Source of the DNA: Lepeophtheirus salmonis
Taxonomy: Eukaryota > Arthropoda > Copepoda > Siphonostomatoida > Caligidae
DNA length: 64,000 bases
Direction: 5' to 3'
Assembly (NCBI RefSeq): GCF_016086655.4
Contig: NC_052138.2
Location: 9,796,001-9,860,000 of the forward strand
The notes under the pieces were generated by a model. The model searched no databases. It had not been told where the DNA came from and saw only the letters and a program-made list of their open reading frames with translations. Below are positions 32,641 to 47,829 of the stretch, in pieces; position 1 is the first letter of the stretch; every line of letters begins with the position of its first letter. The translations under genes and the position numbers were made by a program.

Positions 32641-35280
32641 ATGTTTCCCCTCAAGAATGAAAAATATTAATGAGAGCTTCTATTACTAGTCAGATTACCA
32701 ATTAAAAAAAGGTGGTCAAATAAGAAGGAGATGGGCTATAAGGATGGAAAAACTTAATAGTTATGTCTTTGTTTTCTTCATCTTTATTTGTAACCCGAAC
32801 ATCCATGCCATATTGTCGTAAGTCTAACCAGAAGTTGTGATAATTTTACTGAGACAACTAGAGGTGGATAAGTAAAATCAAGCTTAGTATATAACTTAAA
32901 TTCTTCAGTAAGTCTCTTGCTAGCAAAGATTGTCTGAAAATATTGAAAGTTCCTTGTACATAGAACGGTCTTTGTATCTTCATACCGCTTCTGCATATTT
33001 TCTTGCAATTAATCCGTATCAATTTTATGAAGATAAACGACATTACACTTGCTATTTCATCTCGAGAGAAGTTGAATATACTAATTGGGTCAAGTATTTG
33101 ATCTTTGAATGGTAGTTGCAGACTAGCTCATGCTACCAATCTTTTTAAAGTTCCGGAAATTCCATAACAAGGGGATTTATCGTGATTTGTGGCCAAGGTT
33201 AGCCAGGAACATCTACCACCAAATTCATCAAAAAGGGTGGCAAATAATCAAAAAATGTTTACAGCTCTCATACTGACCTCTTCCACCATCACATTAGAAA
33301 ACTAATGTACTTACTATATAGTTTTCAGGAATGAAGACATATTTGGGGGGCTTTAAATTCCTGAAAATGGAATAGCGACGCCATTGTGATAACAGTATCA
33401 ACAACAGCGGAAGAACAATAGTTCAAACTATTATAAAACAATGCCTAACTTAATAAACAAGAGATATTCTATAAATTATAATATACTTCTAAACAAAATT
33501 TTAGATTACTGTAGTTCAGTTTTCTTTTGTGGGTTTATTTAAATCATAAATAAGTTTAAAGTATAAACTTGTACGTAAAATTGACCAAATTTATGGAGAA
33601 AAGTAATCTAAATTACATATGTCAAACATTTTGGCAAAGTTTCATATTCATATCAGGTGGGCATTTTTTTTAAATACTTGATCAAGTACTTGCAAGTGTA
33701 ATTTATATTTTTTTTAAATCAAAATTGATGTCATATGAAATTTACATATTTTACTTTTCACTTCATTTTTGGAATGTCACAATTCAAAATAGTTATGTAC
33801 TAAATTTCAGGAGGTAAGCTCCTTTGGATCACAAAATATACAATAAAAAGTAGCTTACGGTAATAAGACTAATATTAAAGCGACGTTGAAAATTTTAGTT
33901 CCAAATTCTAAATCTTTAATAATTTAAAAAGTAAAGCATTTTTAAATTTTAAGAAACAATTTCAGTAAGTGCTGATGTGTTTCCACACAAATATGTATTA
34001 GAGGCTTTAAAACGAAAACTTCATATTTTACTAATTCAACATTTTATATTACACAATTTTTCAATAACTAATTCATTGTCCTTAAGATTAGCATTGACTT
34101 ATATTAAAATATTTACATACTTACAAATATTTAAAAATAGCAAAGGTACAAAAAAAAAAAACACACACACACACAGATTTAGACTTTGCCTAGGATTTTA
34201 TATTCTTTTAATTATTTATTACTTTTTATAGTTTTAACATAATATTTATCTTATATATATGCATATTTCTATTTTGTTTATTTATACTAATGAACTTTTT
34301 AATATTCCATCCAAAAGTAAATATCTTCAATTTATCAAAGCAACATATTAATGTATAATATACATATTATATTGTATTGACAAATAACGTCAACGTTGAA
34401 GAATTATTACATACAAGTACAAAGTTGAAGCAAAGAATATAATAATGAAGTTCGGTGTACTGTAATTATCTAGTCAACACTCAACAAACACATGTTTTCT
34501 AGAAAAAATAAGGCTCTAATTTTCATTTTTTTTTTTATCATCGTACATGAATTGAATAATTAAAAAGGTACTAAATAAAAAAAATGAGGCCACCTAAATA
34601 AATATGAATCAATAAACTGCTGTTTATCTATCAGATCACAAGCCATCGCCACGTTTTTATTAAATAATCTTCTTTGATATCATTCATAATCCAATTGTTA
34701 AAATTGTTAAATATTATAATAAATTATTTCTTCTGAATTGCAAAATTGTTTTTGCCAAGAATCAATTTAAGTGTTAGGAAAAATCACTGTCATTGCCATC
34801 GTCAAGACCAAAAAAATTCTAAACAAGTTAGTTAAATTTATATTCACAACTAAACTAATCATGGATTTTCCTGATGTTTTTATGTAGGTTCTTCAGGCTC
34901 AAGAAATACGTATGGTAACATTTTTCTTGGCATTGAATGCTGTGGTGGTCTTAAAAAAGCGTTTTTCTAAAAAAAGAACTTTTTCACTAACAAACGACTA
35001 CTATATATTACTGTTGGTTAAAAAGTGTTCGGAAGAGAAATTTTTCACACCATCGGAAAAGTAAGATAACCGTGATTTTTTTAATTATTGTCATATTTGT
35101 AATAGAGAAGATAATAAGGCCTATGAAGCCAAACTCCTTGACATAGGGATAGAACAAAGGATTTCATTTTATAAGGAAGAAGGAAGGCTAGCGTCTTTTT
35201 TTTTTTTTTTTTTTCTCTTCCTACTTTATTCTACCGAACAGGTAGATAGTCGGTAGGCGGGTAGACTTATTGTCATTTAT
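32641..35280. other. AT-rich intergenic sequence
   Basis: No gene recognised. It contains an (AC)n microsatellite near 34161-34176 and a long T run at 35196-35213. Confidence 0.45.
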
Positions 35281-35283
35281 GAT

Positions 35284-38200
35284 TTGATTTTCATTTATTT
35301 AATTTTCCAAATGGAAACAAGTCCAACGGATCGCCCTCCAGATAAATGTTCAAATGAACATTCTTTGTCAAAAATCATAACAAGGTTAAAATGTCTTACA
35401 CTAAAGCATAAAAAGAGGGAAAAAACATCAATGATTTTTCAAAAAAAAAAAAAAAAATTGAATTCAACTTATAAATGGGAAGCTTTTGTCATCCCTTTGA
35501 CTAAAGTTAATAATGAAAGAGTTTATAACAACATAAACTTAAAAGTTGTAACGGTCTATTATGCAGCATTGCATTTTGGTTTTAAAGAAGACGAAATTGG
35601 TAAAGGACAACCATAGTATGGTTATGGATATGCCTTCATATATACTAATGAGTCCACTGATACTCAACCTCGGCTAACAGAATTGAAGAAAGAATACATC
35701 ACTGATGTAGAAGGACCGAATGGAGAATTAAAAACTATATTGTATAAAAATTAAAGGGAGAGGAAAATTTTGAATTCACAAGAGGAAAAAAAAAATGAAA
35801 ATTAAGACAAATCAATACATTTAAAAGAGTTGAGGAAAGTGATTTGAAATTACTAGAAATTCTCTTAGTAATATAACAAAAACAATATACTGCTGTTTAG
35901 ATCCAGATCTGAAAAGAACGATATCGAAATCCCAACCTACCTCGAACACCCCAATACAAACCCCTTAAGCAACATAAAAAAGCAAGACCATATTAATTTT
36001 AAAATTAAATGCCAACTCCTTACAAGCTTAACTCGTAAATATGCCGTCATTAGATTTATAAAGTTTTTAAATTTACCCGATATTGTAATACTCTGTGACA
36101 CTAGATGTAATTTTGACAACCATTTTTCAGTCCTACAAGATTATATCTCGTTTTATTCTTTTGATGGAACAAGCTGGAATCCAATACGTAGAGTTACTTT
36201 ACTTATAAAATTGAGCCTAAATCCAAAAATTAACTTTCGTTGTACTGAAAGGAATCTCATTAAGGGGCAATGCAATTATTCCGGCGCTAGCTTTGAAGTC
36301 ATTGGACTATATGGAACAAATGTATATGATCCAGAATTTTTCAGAAATTAACTTATGTTAATTATTCCATACAGACCAACAATAATTGGGGGAGATTTCA
36401 ACGTAAAGTTGAGAATGAAAATAGATACCACTAGTAAGGGATTATTGATCCCTCATCCCTGCGCAACAAAAATATTATCCTCAATTATTAGATCTTTTGA
36501 TTTTATGGATGTAGGATGTGAGATGAACAACGTGAGGCATACTTTCTTCTCAATTGACAAAAATTATGAAGCTGTTTCTTCCAGAATAGATATAATTCTG
36601 ACGAAGGGATTCTTAAGAGATACGATAAAATCATGTAATGTAATCGATGCCAAGAAGTCTGACCACAAGAGATGGAAAACAGTGGATACTTTATTCAAGT
36701 ATCATGGATGATCCTGGAGTCAACGAAAACATTATAAACATAATTCATGACGTATTTAAAGATAGAACACGGCAAGGATGTATTTCTAGTCGTACAATCA
36801 ATGCTGTAAAAAATCAAAAATATGTGCAGAAGGAAGGGATTAATTTTGTCTATAAGAAAGTGTGAGTGCCTCGACAATATTGAATTATTTTCTAAAAGTC
36901 AAATCAGCGATGAAGAGAAAAACGTTAAGTTGGACCAAATATATAGAAAGAGGGATCTTATGCACAGAATGAAAATGAACAACATAGACGATCTATCACA
37001 ATCAAGATTGCAGTGTGTGCGACAAGAAAAAATCAGAAGTGAAGTTAAAAATATTTATCCACTGGATAAGAATGGCATAGCATCGAATGATCCAGAGTAC
37101 ATATGTAGAGAGATCGAAAAATTTTACTCCTAGCTATACTCATGTTATGAATGTACGAAAGAAGTCAAATGCAGAAGATCCATGACGAGCACTATCTCTT
37201 AAGTTCACCTGATGATAATTTTAGAATAGGAAAAGATGATAAAAAGCAAGTGAAGAAATATTTGACATGCAAAGAATTGAAGAATGTTATGAAAAATGCC
37301 AAGCTTAATAAATACCCTGGTCAGTCTGCCTTTACATTTGAATTTTATAAAAAGTACATTGAACTATGAACTCCAGTTTTGCTCTTTTTCTATGAAAAGT
37401 TAATGTCCCTAGGATATTTGCCTGAATTTGCATCGTATGGACGGATAGTTCTAATTTCAATGATGAGAAAAGAACCTGGGACAGCAGAAAAATTAACACA
37501 TACAAGATATTTTCATATGTGTAGGCGAATATAATAAAGGGTATTATTAAATCCCTCTCAATATGACTTTTTGGAGAATAAACATATGGATAATGCAATC
37601 TTTTAGGGTGTAGACCCTTTACGGTGTATAATATTTTATTAATGGTATAAGACTTCGCTAAAGTGTTCGACATGGTGTCTCACGAATACATCATTGGTAG
37701 ACTGTACCAGTAATTGCATAAATACGCAGACTATTTGTGGCAAATAATTAAATGTGTAATAAAATTCGCATGACGTATTTTTTTTGAGAATTATATAATA
37801 GAGAGTTTATTCTGGTATAAAATTTAATATAATTACTGAATATAACCGCCATCAGCTGCTATGACACCCTCCAAGGGCCTGCAGAAGGCCTTGCACACAT
37901 TGATGATGTAATGGCTGCCCATTGCTCATTGACGCTGGCCTACAATGAGTCCAAATTTGGGTGGCGGGTAGCACAGGCCTTATTTTCAATTTGCCACCAC
38001 ACACTGTAGTCAAGGGGATTCTAATCTGGTGATTTAGGTGGCCAAATGTTTTTGTTCCAAAATGGCATGTTGGCAGCGACCCAATCCTGAGTCATTCCAG
38101 AGGTATAGGCAGGTGCCCATCCTGCTGGAAGATAAAGGGGTCCATTAGAGATCTTGAGGGCCTATGGAAGGACCTTGTCCTTCAAAATCTCAAAGTAGGC

Positions 38201-40560
38201 CTCTGATTTAAGTCAGAAACCAGTTTTGAACCAAAGTAGATCCATTTTTGCCCCATTTGATTCAATGGCACCAAACATCATCAAAGATGCTGGATGTTTG
38301 ACTGTGGTGGTTGTCCGAAGCTCCTCACCCATGTCCCTGTTGTCATTGAAGGCCACCACACGGTCACTTGACCTGTTGAACACTAAATCAACAGTGAAAT
38401 TCTTTTCATCTGAAAAAATGATGATGCAACTAGCCGGGGCATGCTTAATATCATTCAGCATGTCTTTGCAACGTTCTAGGCGCTTATCACGTTAAAGTTG
38501 AGACAATAAAGGCCTCTCAATCATCCTTAGAGATCGGCCACCAACTTATTTTACAACCCTGGAAATGGCGGCCTTATGAACATTCATGTCTTCAGCCACC
38601 TTTGTCATGGAAGTCTTTGGATTGGCCATGAAGGCCTCCTTCACCTCATCCACATTGATTTTCCCTGGTCTGCCGGTCCGAACAACCTCCTTCAGATCTT
38701 TTCCCACCTTGACAAGCTTCTGGACCTAGAACACAGTAGTCCTGGATAGTCCAGTGTCCTTGATTATCTCCTTGACAGACCTACCGGCGTGGAGGAGAGG
38801 GGCAACTATATGACATTCGGCCTCGTCATTCATCGTAAACGACTTTGTTTGATGCGAGTAAGAAAAACAATAACAAAGCCAGAAGATTTACCGAGTTACT
38901 TGTGCTGGATTTTTTTAATTTCCGGTTACAGAACCTCGAGATATAAGCGTTTAAAAATTAGTCCGCGTATTTATGCAACTACCGGTATAAGAAGGGATTC
39001 GGAGATCTAATTATGAGAATGGTCGGAATTACTCTAGCAAGGTATCGCACACATATTAGATATGGAAATCAGGAAGCTTACTTCTTGAATAAGAGAGGAG
39101 TAAGACTAGGTTACCCTGTCTCTGCAATTTTGTTCATCTCACAAAATTATGCAAGATATTCAGAAAGACAATAAAATAATAGGCTTCTCATCTATTCCAA
39201 CGTATCCAAAATGTCTCCGTTTTGCTTTCGATCTAACATTGGGTTTAAGTCGAAAACCCTTGGATATTATAAGATCATTAAAAAGGGTCATGGTATTCTA
39301 AGAAATTTTTCATACACATCGGAATTAAATATTAATGATGGAAAGACAGAAATACTGAGTCCTTATGAAGGTATTATAAGAAAAGTCTGGCCAAGTTTCC
39401 AGACTTCAATGGAAATTAAAGTACTTGGATCTTGGGTGGGAAATTCAGGATGTAAGAAAAATAAAAAAGGAATTGTCGGGAAAATTGGACGTGCTACATC
39501 CTTTTTCATTAGCATGCACCTAAATATGCGGACAATATTAAAGCATGGAACATTTACGTCATCCCAACAATAATTCACGTAATGAAGGTCACTCCATATG
39601 ATGACAAAAAAAAAATTGAATGAGATATAGTTTTCCTTCTTCCAGCTAAAGAAAAAGAAGAATATTTCATATGAGAGGCTGCACGGACCAATAAATACGG
39701 TAAGTTTATCTGTATTGAGTATCTCAGAGATGTGGAAGGTTTTGAATTTTTATTGGATAAGGAAAATGTAGGACAATAAAGAGTTTTGGTCAAAATTTTC
39801 TTTCAAGAAAAATATTTTTATTTGTTAGAAAATCCTTGTATGGGAGAATATATAAGTTACTTGCTTCCTATTCTAAGAGCATGAAAGACCTATGCAAAGG
39901 AGCAAGAGATATTACCCAAATGCTGGAGTTATCTCTTGGTTGAGAGCTACCTATCAAAGAACGGCTGAGCCTCACGGAAGTTGAAACAATCTCTGCAGAA
40001 ATTGCAGCAGATGTCCTGGGTTCTAACCTACTAATAAATTAGATGACGGGACATAATTTTCGTGCAAAATTTGGGAAATTTAGAGGTGTCCAAAGACCTC
40101 TAGTACCTTTCTTTGATGTCTACTTCTGAAATTAAAAGATGTTTTAAAAAGACAATTATAACCCTTTTCTTGGATACCTGGAGAGAAGAGAAATAAAAGG
40201 ATATGCGGCCAATAGCATTAAAGCTATAAAAAACAATATTTGTCAGCCACTTAAAAATGGTTTAAGTATTGCTTACTTTCAGGAACACTGGAGGTGGGTT
40301 AAAAGTTTTATAAGTATCGGATATCGGCTTTTGTCCTTTTTGAAATATAGTTATTGAACTGACGGATCATCTCTCATGGCAGTGTGAGATATTGAAGCTT
40401 CTGTATGGGAGAATTTCACAGTTTTTGTTGAATACATTGAAGGCCAAGGCCCGGTGTGATGAGTTTTTAGCTTATTATAGTGGAAATGAAGATTATTTTA
40501 TTAATACCATCATAATAAAGGCAGAGGAAATTATATTTGCAAAGAGGTCCTAAGGAGAAA
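35284..40560 (+). mobile_element. L1/Tx1-like LINE, decayed and interrupted by a mariner
   Basis: A short ORF1-like frame (35284-35616) is followed by an endonuclease domain (about 35985-36680; LPDIVILCDTR, IIGGDFN at 36382, SRIDIILT, KSDHK), a linker region, and a reverse transcriptase. The RT fingers block is LNKYPGQSAFTFEFYKKY (about 37308), motif A is DFAKVFD (37651-37671), motif B is RGVRLGYPVSAILF (about 39093) and motif C is FAFDLT (39221-39238) in place of FADDLT. C-terminal sequence runs to about 40560. Stops and shifts are frequent. A mariner sits between motifs A and B. The missing Asp in motif C alone would abolish polymerase activity. Confidence 0.78.
37800..38860 (-). mobile_element. 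Mariner-like element inserted in the LINE
   Basis: Minus strand from ATG at 38833: MNDEAECHIVAPLLHAGRSV, IIKDTGLSRTTVF, a GRPGKINVDEVKEAF linker, FSDEKNFTVD (first catalytic Asp, about 38435), a QQD block disrupted by a frameshift near 38120 (read as PAGWAPAYTS in the other frame), WPPKSPD then stop then NPLDYSVW (about 38040), and RHPNLDSL. Nearly full length but with stops at several points. Inverted repeats were not recognised. Confidence 0.75.
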
Positions 40561-41064
40561 TAAACCTCCGGGGTGTTGTACCCTCTATCAAATTATATAG
40601 CAAAGTGTTAATGGGACTCAGATGACTTAATTTATTTTTGTTTTCTTTATTAAATAATTTAAATTTTGTGCTTGAATTTTTTACAGTATTTTTAATTGTT
40701 CTACATTGGTTTAATTTCAAATATGTATCGATATATGGTCTTAAATTTTTTTTATAAAATATAAACTATGTTAGTGTATAAAATGTGTCATAAATAAAGC
40801 TATGCCGTTAGGTTAATAAAAAAAATCGTTAATTTTTTAGAATTTTTATAGTTGCATTTTATAGAGCTTTTAGCAGAAAGTATAATTTTTTTGATTGTTT
40901 CTATCAACTATCTTTTTTCTCTCGTCTGGTGTCGCAACATCAAAGAATTTCCCTTGCTTTTGGTCAGTTTCCCTAATGTATATTATATGTCCTAAAAAAG
41001 GAGATCAGCTTTCTTAATTGGTAAACTGATCAGTAAGAGAAGCTTTCATCAATATTTTTCATTC
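40561..41064. other. AT-rich sequence after the LINE
   Basis: Nothing recognised; possibly the LINE 3' UTR. Confidence 0.4.
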
Positions 41065-41640
41065 TTGGGGAGAAAACATATAATAATTCATAATCATATC
41101 TAAATAAATAACTTTTAACTACTAACTACTTTTTTATCATTTTATTAAGTTTTAGAGGCATGTAAAGTTGTATTGTGATGAAGTTTGAGATAAAGTATTA
41201 ATAACTATTTATGTTAAATCCTGGATCGATAATAATGGTGATAAAAATGTATGGAGTAACGACAAGGATTTGAGGGTTTTTTTATGCCGTCTTTGTAATT
41301 ATGGTACAAGAGTATACAAGCCACATAATTAATTCCAATTCTAAACATTGCAATTTTACTACAGATGTAACCAAGATGATTATCTACTGCAATATTCAAC
41401 TCCACATCGTGAATCATACAAATTTTGTTAAGTTCCTAGAAATTTTTACTGGAAAAGTTATTCACTCTCGCTTCTTCATCACCAAGTCAATGGAGTCTCA
41501 ATGTAAAGTAGTGTTGACCAAGATAGAGAAAAAACTGGAGGGGAAGGAAATCTTTTTTGAATTTCATGAAACTACAGACACTCAACAGGGATCCATGACT
41601 GCAGTTACACGAAATAAAACGTGAATGAGATATTGAAAAA
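41065..41640 (+). mobile_element. hAT-like transposase relic, N-terminal half, copy 2
   Basis: Frame 41301-41624 includes CNIQLHIVNHTNFVKFLEIF, TGKVI and FHETTDTQQGSMTAV. This is the same family as 2565-3190 and better preserved, but the first acid of DETTD is His here. It ends in a stop soon after. Confidence 0.6.
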
Positions 41641-44600
41641 ATCCAAGGAATTGATTGATCAATACACCAGAAGCAATCTATTCCTTACAAAGGTGGAGTT
41701 GGTAGTAAGGATAACAGATAATAATCTCGAAATTAGTATTCCCGAACGCGTTGGACATAGACAAGAAGAGGTGGTATTCACTTGGTGATAGGTTCTGACT
41801 GTAGGGTGGACGCATAAGAAATTCCTATTCGAGCACCTGGAGATTTTGCTTTGTCATCAAAGATATGTGTGGCCTGGCTTGTCTTGATGATGTCTTAATG
41901 TCTCCTATTCACCAATGCTGGCCACTTCAGTTTCATCGCAGTCGAGCTGTTCACAGTAAAGGGCAGAATTTGGGGGAAGACACAAAAAAAATTGGTAGTT
42001 AACCAAATAAGACAATCATACCAACTGCTAATATATCTTACGTAATCCCAAACTAGCATTGTCATATTATTTCTCCACCCTTTTTTCAATGAATTGCATT
42101 TATTTATAATTCATAATATTTAAATCTAACTTAGTATTTCATTAGATATCTTATTATGAAATTGCTTAGTAATATTTTATTAAAAGCGTAGCTATACATT
42201 TGTATTTCTATATGATAGCCAAAATTATTCATAAAATGATAAAATGGTCAATATGCATATATATACAATGAGGGATCAACTAAAAATTGTATTTCTGTTC
42301 TGTTTTTTCCTTTTGGAAACGGAATATAAATATGTATAACTAAAGGACTCTAGGCAAAGAGTGGACAATCAAGGTAAGGAAGGTAGGATTTAGTAGTTCT
42401 CAATTCTGATTGGCTTAAAATTAGAAACTGCTACATGTTCTTCCAGGCACACAGCCAGTTTGAAAAGGCTCCCCCCCCCCTAGTGAAAAGAGAAGATAAG
42501 GGTGACTAAGTCACTACAATAACACGATATTATAGGTCGGTTTTAGGAACAAAGTCTTCCTTGTTTTTAGATTGAATTGTTTATTTTCCCCCTAACGCCT
42601 CTTTCCCTAGAGTTCTTCATTTATAACCAACAAGTATGAGCCTGTCCATTCTACGGACGCATGGGGGGAGGCGTATTTGGACACAAAATGCTGGTGGTGT
42701 ATAGTCCATTTTTTTGTCTGTCGAATGATCTAAAAATTCAAATAAATAATGTTATTTATAATGTATATTAGTTTATTTAAATTAAATTTAAAAATACCTA
42801 ATTTATTCCAGATGAATAATTAAAACACCCGAAAAGCCGAATATATTTTTATCAGTAAAACCCAACTTGAAAATTTTGTGTCGTGGCCTCCTGGGTTTTA
42901 TAAAAAAAAAGTTTAAGTTCTTCAGAATTATTTCTGAACGGGTATTGTGTACGGCGATACTCCCACAGATACGCTTGCTTTGAAGATAACCCAAAAAATT
43001 TGAACTCACACGTAAACACCTTTAAAAGTGAAAATGCCAGGGTAAAAATTTATAAAGTTCGGTAAATCAAATAATTGGTAACAGTAAAGATTAAACAATC
43101 AACAAATTTCTAAGTAACAATCCTGTTAATATGAAGCTAAACCAAGGTTCTAATTAATAATTTTTTAGATTTTTTTTGTTGATGTTTTGTCTTAATCACA
43201 AATAAAAAGTTTATTATATCAACCTTTATAAAGATGTACATTAAATCCTGTTCAACCCCATGACAATAAACTAACTTAATCCAAACTTGTCTAAAGTGAA
43301 GATCGCTTAATACATGCACCAACTACAAAACAACTTTAAAATTACTTTACCTCCAAATATGAACAGCTGAAAAATGTCATGATGTACAGGTTTTTTTGTC
43401 TGCTAGAGGGACTGTTTAGTTATTGTTTAGAAAGATAATTTAGAGGAGTTAATATGATGTGGAATAGATTTGACTCTTTAGAAGATGCTCATAGAAGGTC
43501 CGGAATATGGAAATTGAATTGTTGAGTATAAGGGGAACGATATCATGGGTTGACTTGGACCTTAATGAAAACTCTTAACTTCCTTTTTGAGGAGCTCAAA
43601 TTGAATTATCAAGTATGCCTCAAACCGTTGTTACGTTGTAAGAATGAGCTGCATTGTATGAGTATCAAAAATAATTTACTATCTAGTTTTTGTTATATTT
43701 TCAGATTAATTAACTTTCTCATTCATAATGTACTTATTAGTATCGAAGACCTGATTATTTCTGGATCAGTTTTATCAAATTATTTTTATGGGAAGATACT
43801 CACATCATACATGTATCGCCATCGGAGAGAATCGTCTCATAAAGAACCTGCATACTATGTACAAGATCTACAACTCATCAATCTCCAATGATAATAAATA
43901 AATATTTTAATCAAGAAATCGGCATTTGTCAATTTTAATTTATTTCTTAAGTGGTTTTAGTTTACTGCCAATACTGTTTTTATTTAGTTTTTACTAACTT
44001 GGATATCTCGTACATCTCTATTTAGTATTTACTGGATCTATTATGAATACATGCATATTAAAACATTATACGATCAAATGTATCACGAGCTACCAGTATA
44101 ATATGATTATATACTCTGTAGGGATACTTCGAGTACACTATTTAAAATTCCATGGCAAGACTTGGTACTGGAAACAAAGATCAAGAATATTGGCAGATAA
44201 TTCGAGCAAGTAGACCACTTCAACGAAACGCAGTGATCATAATTCATTTATCTAAGGAGATACGAAGGAATTAAATATAAATTATGTTTTGAACTACTCA
44301 CCATGCAATAGCGATACTGAAGTAGTCTCTTCATCTCTAATTCAATCCGACTAAAAGATGTTAGTCCATAAATGTGGTTATGAATGTTCCAGTTAATTGT
44401 ATAAAAGGAAATTACGTAGGCAATATCCAAATCCTTATAAAATCCACATTTTTATGAAGGCTATAGATAAATGGGAAGATTATGTTATAATAATATGTAA
44501 CCCTATACTCTCAGCTGAACTATGTTATATCAAGTACAGAATAGCCTCGGATCTCTACTTCACGCCATAAGTGTTTCACGAGTGTGTACCCTCTACAGTT

Positions 44601-47600
44601 ATTGTAATATGATGCAGACATTAAAACAGGCATAACTATACTCTCTTGACTTATTTTCGCTGTTGGTGCTGTAATTTTTAGCATAACCAGTAGCCCCCAA
44701 CGGTCATAGCACCTATAAGACATTTTTGGGTCTCTGTGCGCAGTATTGGAGAGAGATATTTCTTGTCAAGCTTGTCTGCTAAGTCTTGGTGTGACGAAGC
44801 TAGCAAGTTCTTGACCTCTCTCAGCTCTTTAGGCAACAAACTAACTTTATGGATAAGAGATCTGATTACTTTTTCTCTAGTCCAATTGAAGTGAAGCACA
44901 ACGTGGAAAAAGAGCTAATAATTTTGATGCTCTGTCCAAAACTCTTGTAGGACATGATGATGGTATTTTGTTTCTATCGGAATTGCGTTCAAAAAGGAAT
45001 TTCAGTTATTTGGCTTGAAAATGAAGCTGAATTTTTGTTCATAAATATAAACTATGCAGTAATTATGTATTGTTATAAATAATAATAGTAAAAAATCAAA
45101 AATAAAATATATTTATTAGTATACGATAACTATCAAACACAACCAAGAAGAAGTTTTAAATATATTATAGCTTTTTAAAATTGTATTTTCAATGTATAAA
45201 GAAAAAAATCAAAAGCAATTAAGCTTATTTCTGAAGTCAATAAATTTAAATAACTTTACACTATCTTTTCAAATCTTAAAAATCTCTTTTAAAATTGTAA
45301 GGCTGCACCATTCTTTCTCATCAGGCTAACGGTCGCGTTTCGTTACTTGTTTTAATGATTTAAGTCCCTCACCTGCAATAAAGTTCGATTAAACTCTCTA
45401 CACGGAACATTTATACATATGTTACTAAACCTATCGGTATGAAGATATATAACAAGTGTAATCTGTAATTGATTCATTGAATAATGATGTGGAGCTCCAA
45501 AATCGAGTGATTATGCATATAATATATGTAGATAATAGGAGGTAAAAGAGGACCACATTAAATTCATGCTACAGGATAGTCTTATACTTTTTCCAATTAC
45601 AGAAGGGCCTCAAGTAATAATGGAATCGGAATGGGTATCCTGTACAAGTTTACTTCATACTTTCTCTTTCTATCTTGAAATTGGAGACAGCGACAGAGGA
45701 CAGTTGAAATGCAATTCTCGCAACTTTTTTTTATAAGGAAATAACTTCGGTACGTCAAGAGTAGAACCAGGAAGTGAAGAATATGGATATGAGGAAATCT
45801 AGAAAGATCTCGACTTTTTTGAGGAACGCAAAGTGAAGTGAAAAATATATAAATTGATGAAGAGGAGAAGAATCTCCACTTTTTCGAGTTATTCCGTTAA
45901 TTGGCACTTCGACTGGTCACAAAAGAAGATAGAAAGTGTCATTGAGTGGAAGAAATTGTGAATTTGGCTCTTATGGAGTATTCGGAAGAGGGAATGGGGT
46001 GAGTTATCTCGGAATCCATCTGTTAACTGAGGGACGAGGCTGGAGGAAATCATATTTAATTATGGAAGGCATTAAGACTTTTTCTTTTATCTACCATGAA
46101 TCATGACAGTATAATTACTTTGAGGAATACTTTGCACGGGAGTCGTAGTGTGTAAACTCGTACTGGTGTTTTTCTTCTTGGACATCGTTGAACTCGGATA
46201 AGAGTGAATTCTAAGCCTAATTGAAGTATTTTTACCCTTAGTTTACAGGCTATCATCAAATTCCTTATTCAAACTTAATAATTTGTTACCTAATAATAAT
46301 TCTTACTATTATATTACATTAATTATTATTTGATTTTGTGATGATTTTATCGATCATAATTATTGGAATAGCTTTATAAGTAGGATTATACAATCATAGG
46401 AGCTTTTACTGTATATTTATATACCTAATAACTATACAATAATAGTAAATAAGCAATAACTAACAAATAAACACGTCTATTATTAATAATGTAATTTAAA
46501 TTAAGTTTCTTATTTAAAAGATATGAACAAATCAAATTTTATCATATTGACGCTTAGTTGACAGTCGATAATTATGTTCTCTGTTCAAACTTCATTATTT
46601 GCTTCTTACCTATATGAAGTCTTAATACATAGTATAATTAAGTATCACTGAATTGTGATATAATATTATCGATCACAATTGCTCGAATAAGTTTTTACTT
46701 TTGAGCCAGAACAACTGTCATTTCTGACGATTGGGTAGCCTATCGCAACCTTTGGAATTATTTAGATATGGCAGACTTTACTGTTGTACATACGTATAAC
46801 TTTATGAATCCATTAACTGGAGCTCATACTCAGACGATTGAGTCTTTTTGAGAGTAATTTCAAGGGTATGGTCAGACTGTTAGGAGTAATGAATACCTCT
46901 AGAGAGCGTATTCAGACATATCTGAACAAGTATATGTGGAGGAAGTATCTTAAGGATATAAGTCCTTTTTATAGAATTCTTGACGACATTATGAGTCAAT
47001 ATCCGATATGAGGTTCTTTCATATTTTTGAAAAGTTATGCATGCTCCACTTTTTTTTTTGTTTCCCGACTTATTAGATTTTATGGCATATATATCTTTTA
47101 GAATTATACCCATTATTTTCATCTAAGAAGAAGTATATCGGAAATGTTATTCCCAAATTGAACATATTCGATAGTTTTGGATCAAAAAAAATTATTTGGA
47201 AGGATTGTTACTTAAACGAATTAGAAATTGGGACTGCTTTAATTTAATGTTTTTATTTTATTTTAGAATAACTTCATTTTATCTAAATATAAGTATACCC
47301 TTCCCCAAAAATGAGACCTTCCATTTACGTTCATGACCTTTGCAGTCCTAATTATCAGAATAACCAACCAACGATAACCAACGATTCCATACAAGATGTA
47401 ATGGGAAAGATGTGCACTTAAACCAATGGATGGTGAAGTAACAAATTTTGACGTTAAAGCCATCTGTATAATGAATGAAACTTTTATTAAATGAGATGAT
47501 ATCCATCGAGTAAGGTACATTAATCTTTTCTAAAGGGATGAGATCCCTGAACATGAAGGACAACCCAATGCCATAAACAGATAGGAGTTCAATGGTACTA

Positions 47601-47820
47601 GAAGTTGACTCAGATCCATATATTCGGATGTTGCGTGAAAAAGATCCATCCAAACCACCCTTATTGTCTTATAAGTAATTAATTTGATTACTAAAGTTTA
47701 TCACAATTTAACTGTTTTCACAAAAAAGTGCTAAATCATTTTATTTCGTCCTCCTTCACCCGATGAAGTAGTTTGTTCGTAGGAGGTTTCGTGTCACTTC
47801 TCATTCCCACTTGCTTAGAT
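41641..47820. other. Long intergenic stretch
   Basis: No gene or known element recognised. Open frames such as 43550-43891 (+), 44678-44899 (-) and 47348-47653 (-) have no recognisable motif. A C-rich run lies at 42470-42480. Confidence 0.4.
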
Positions 47821-47829
47821 ATTATTGGT

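Noticed and set aside
43550..43891. 113-codon plus-strand frame
   Set aside because: No recognisable domain, no splice partners, low-complexity surroundings; likely chance.
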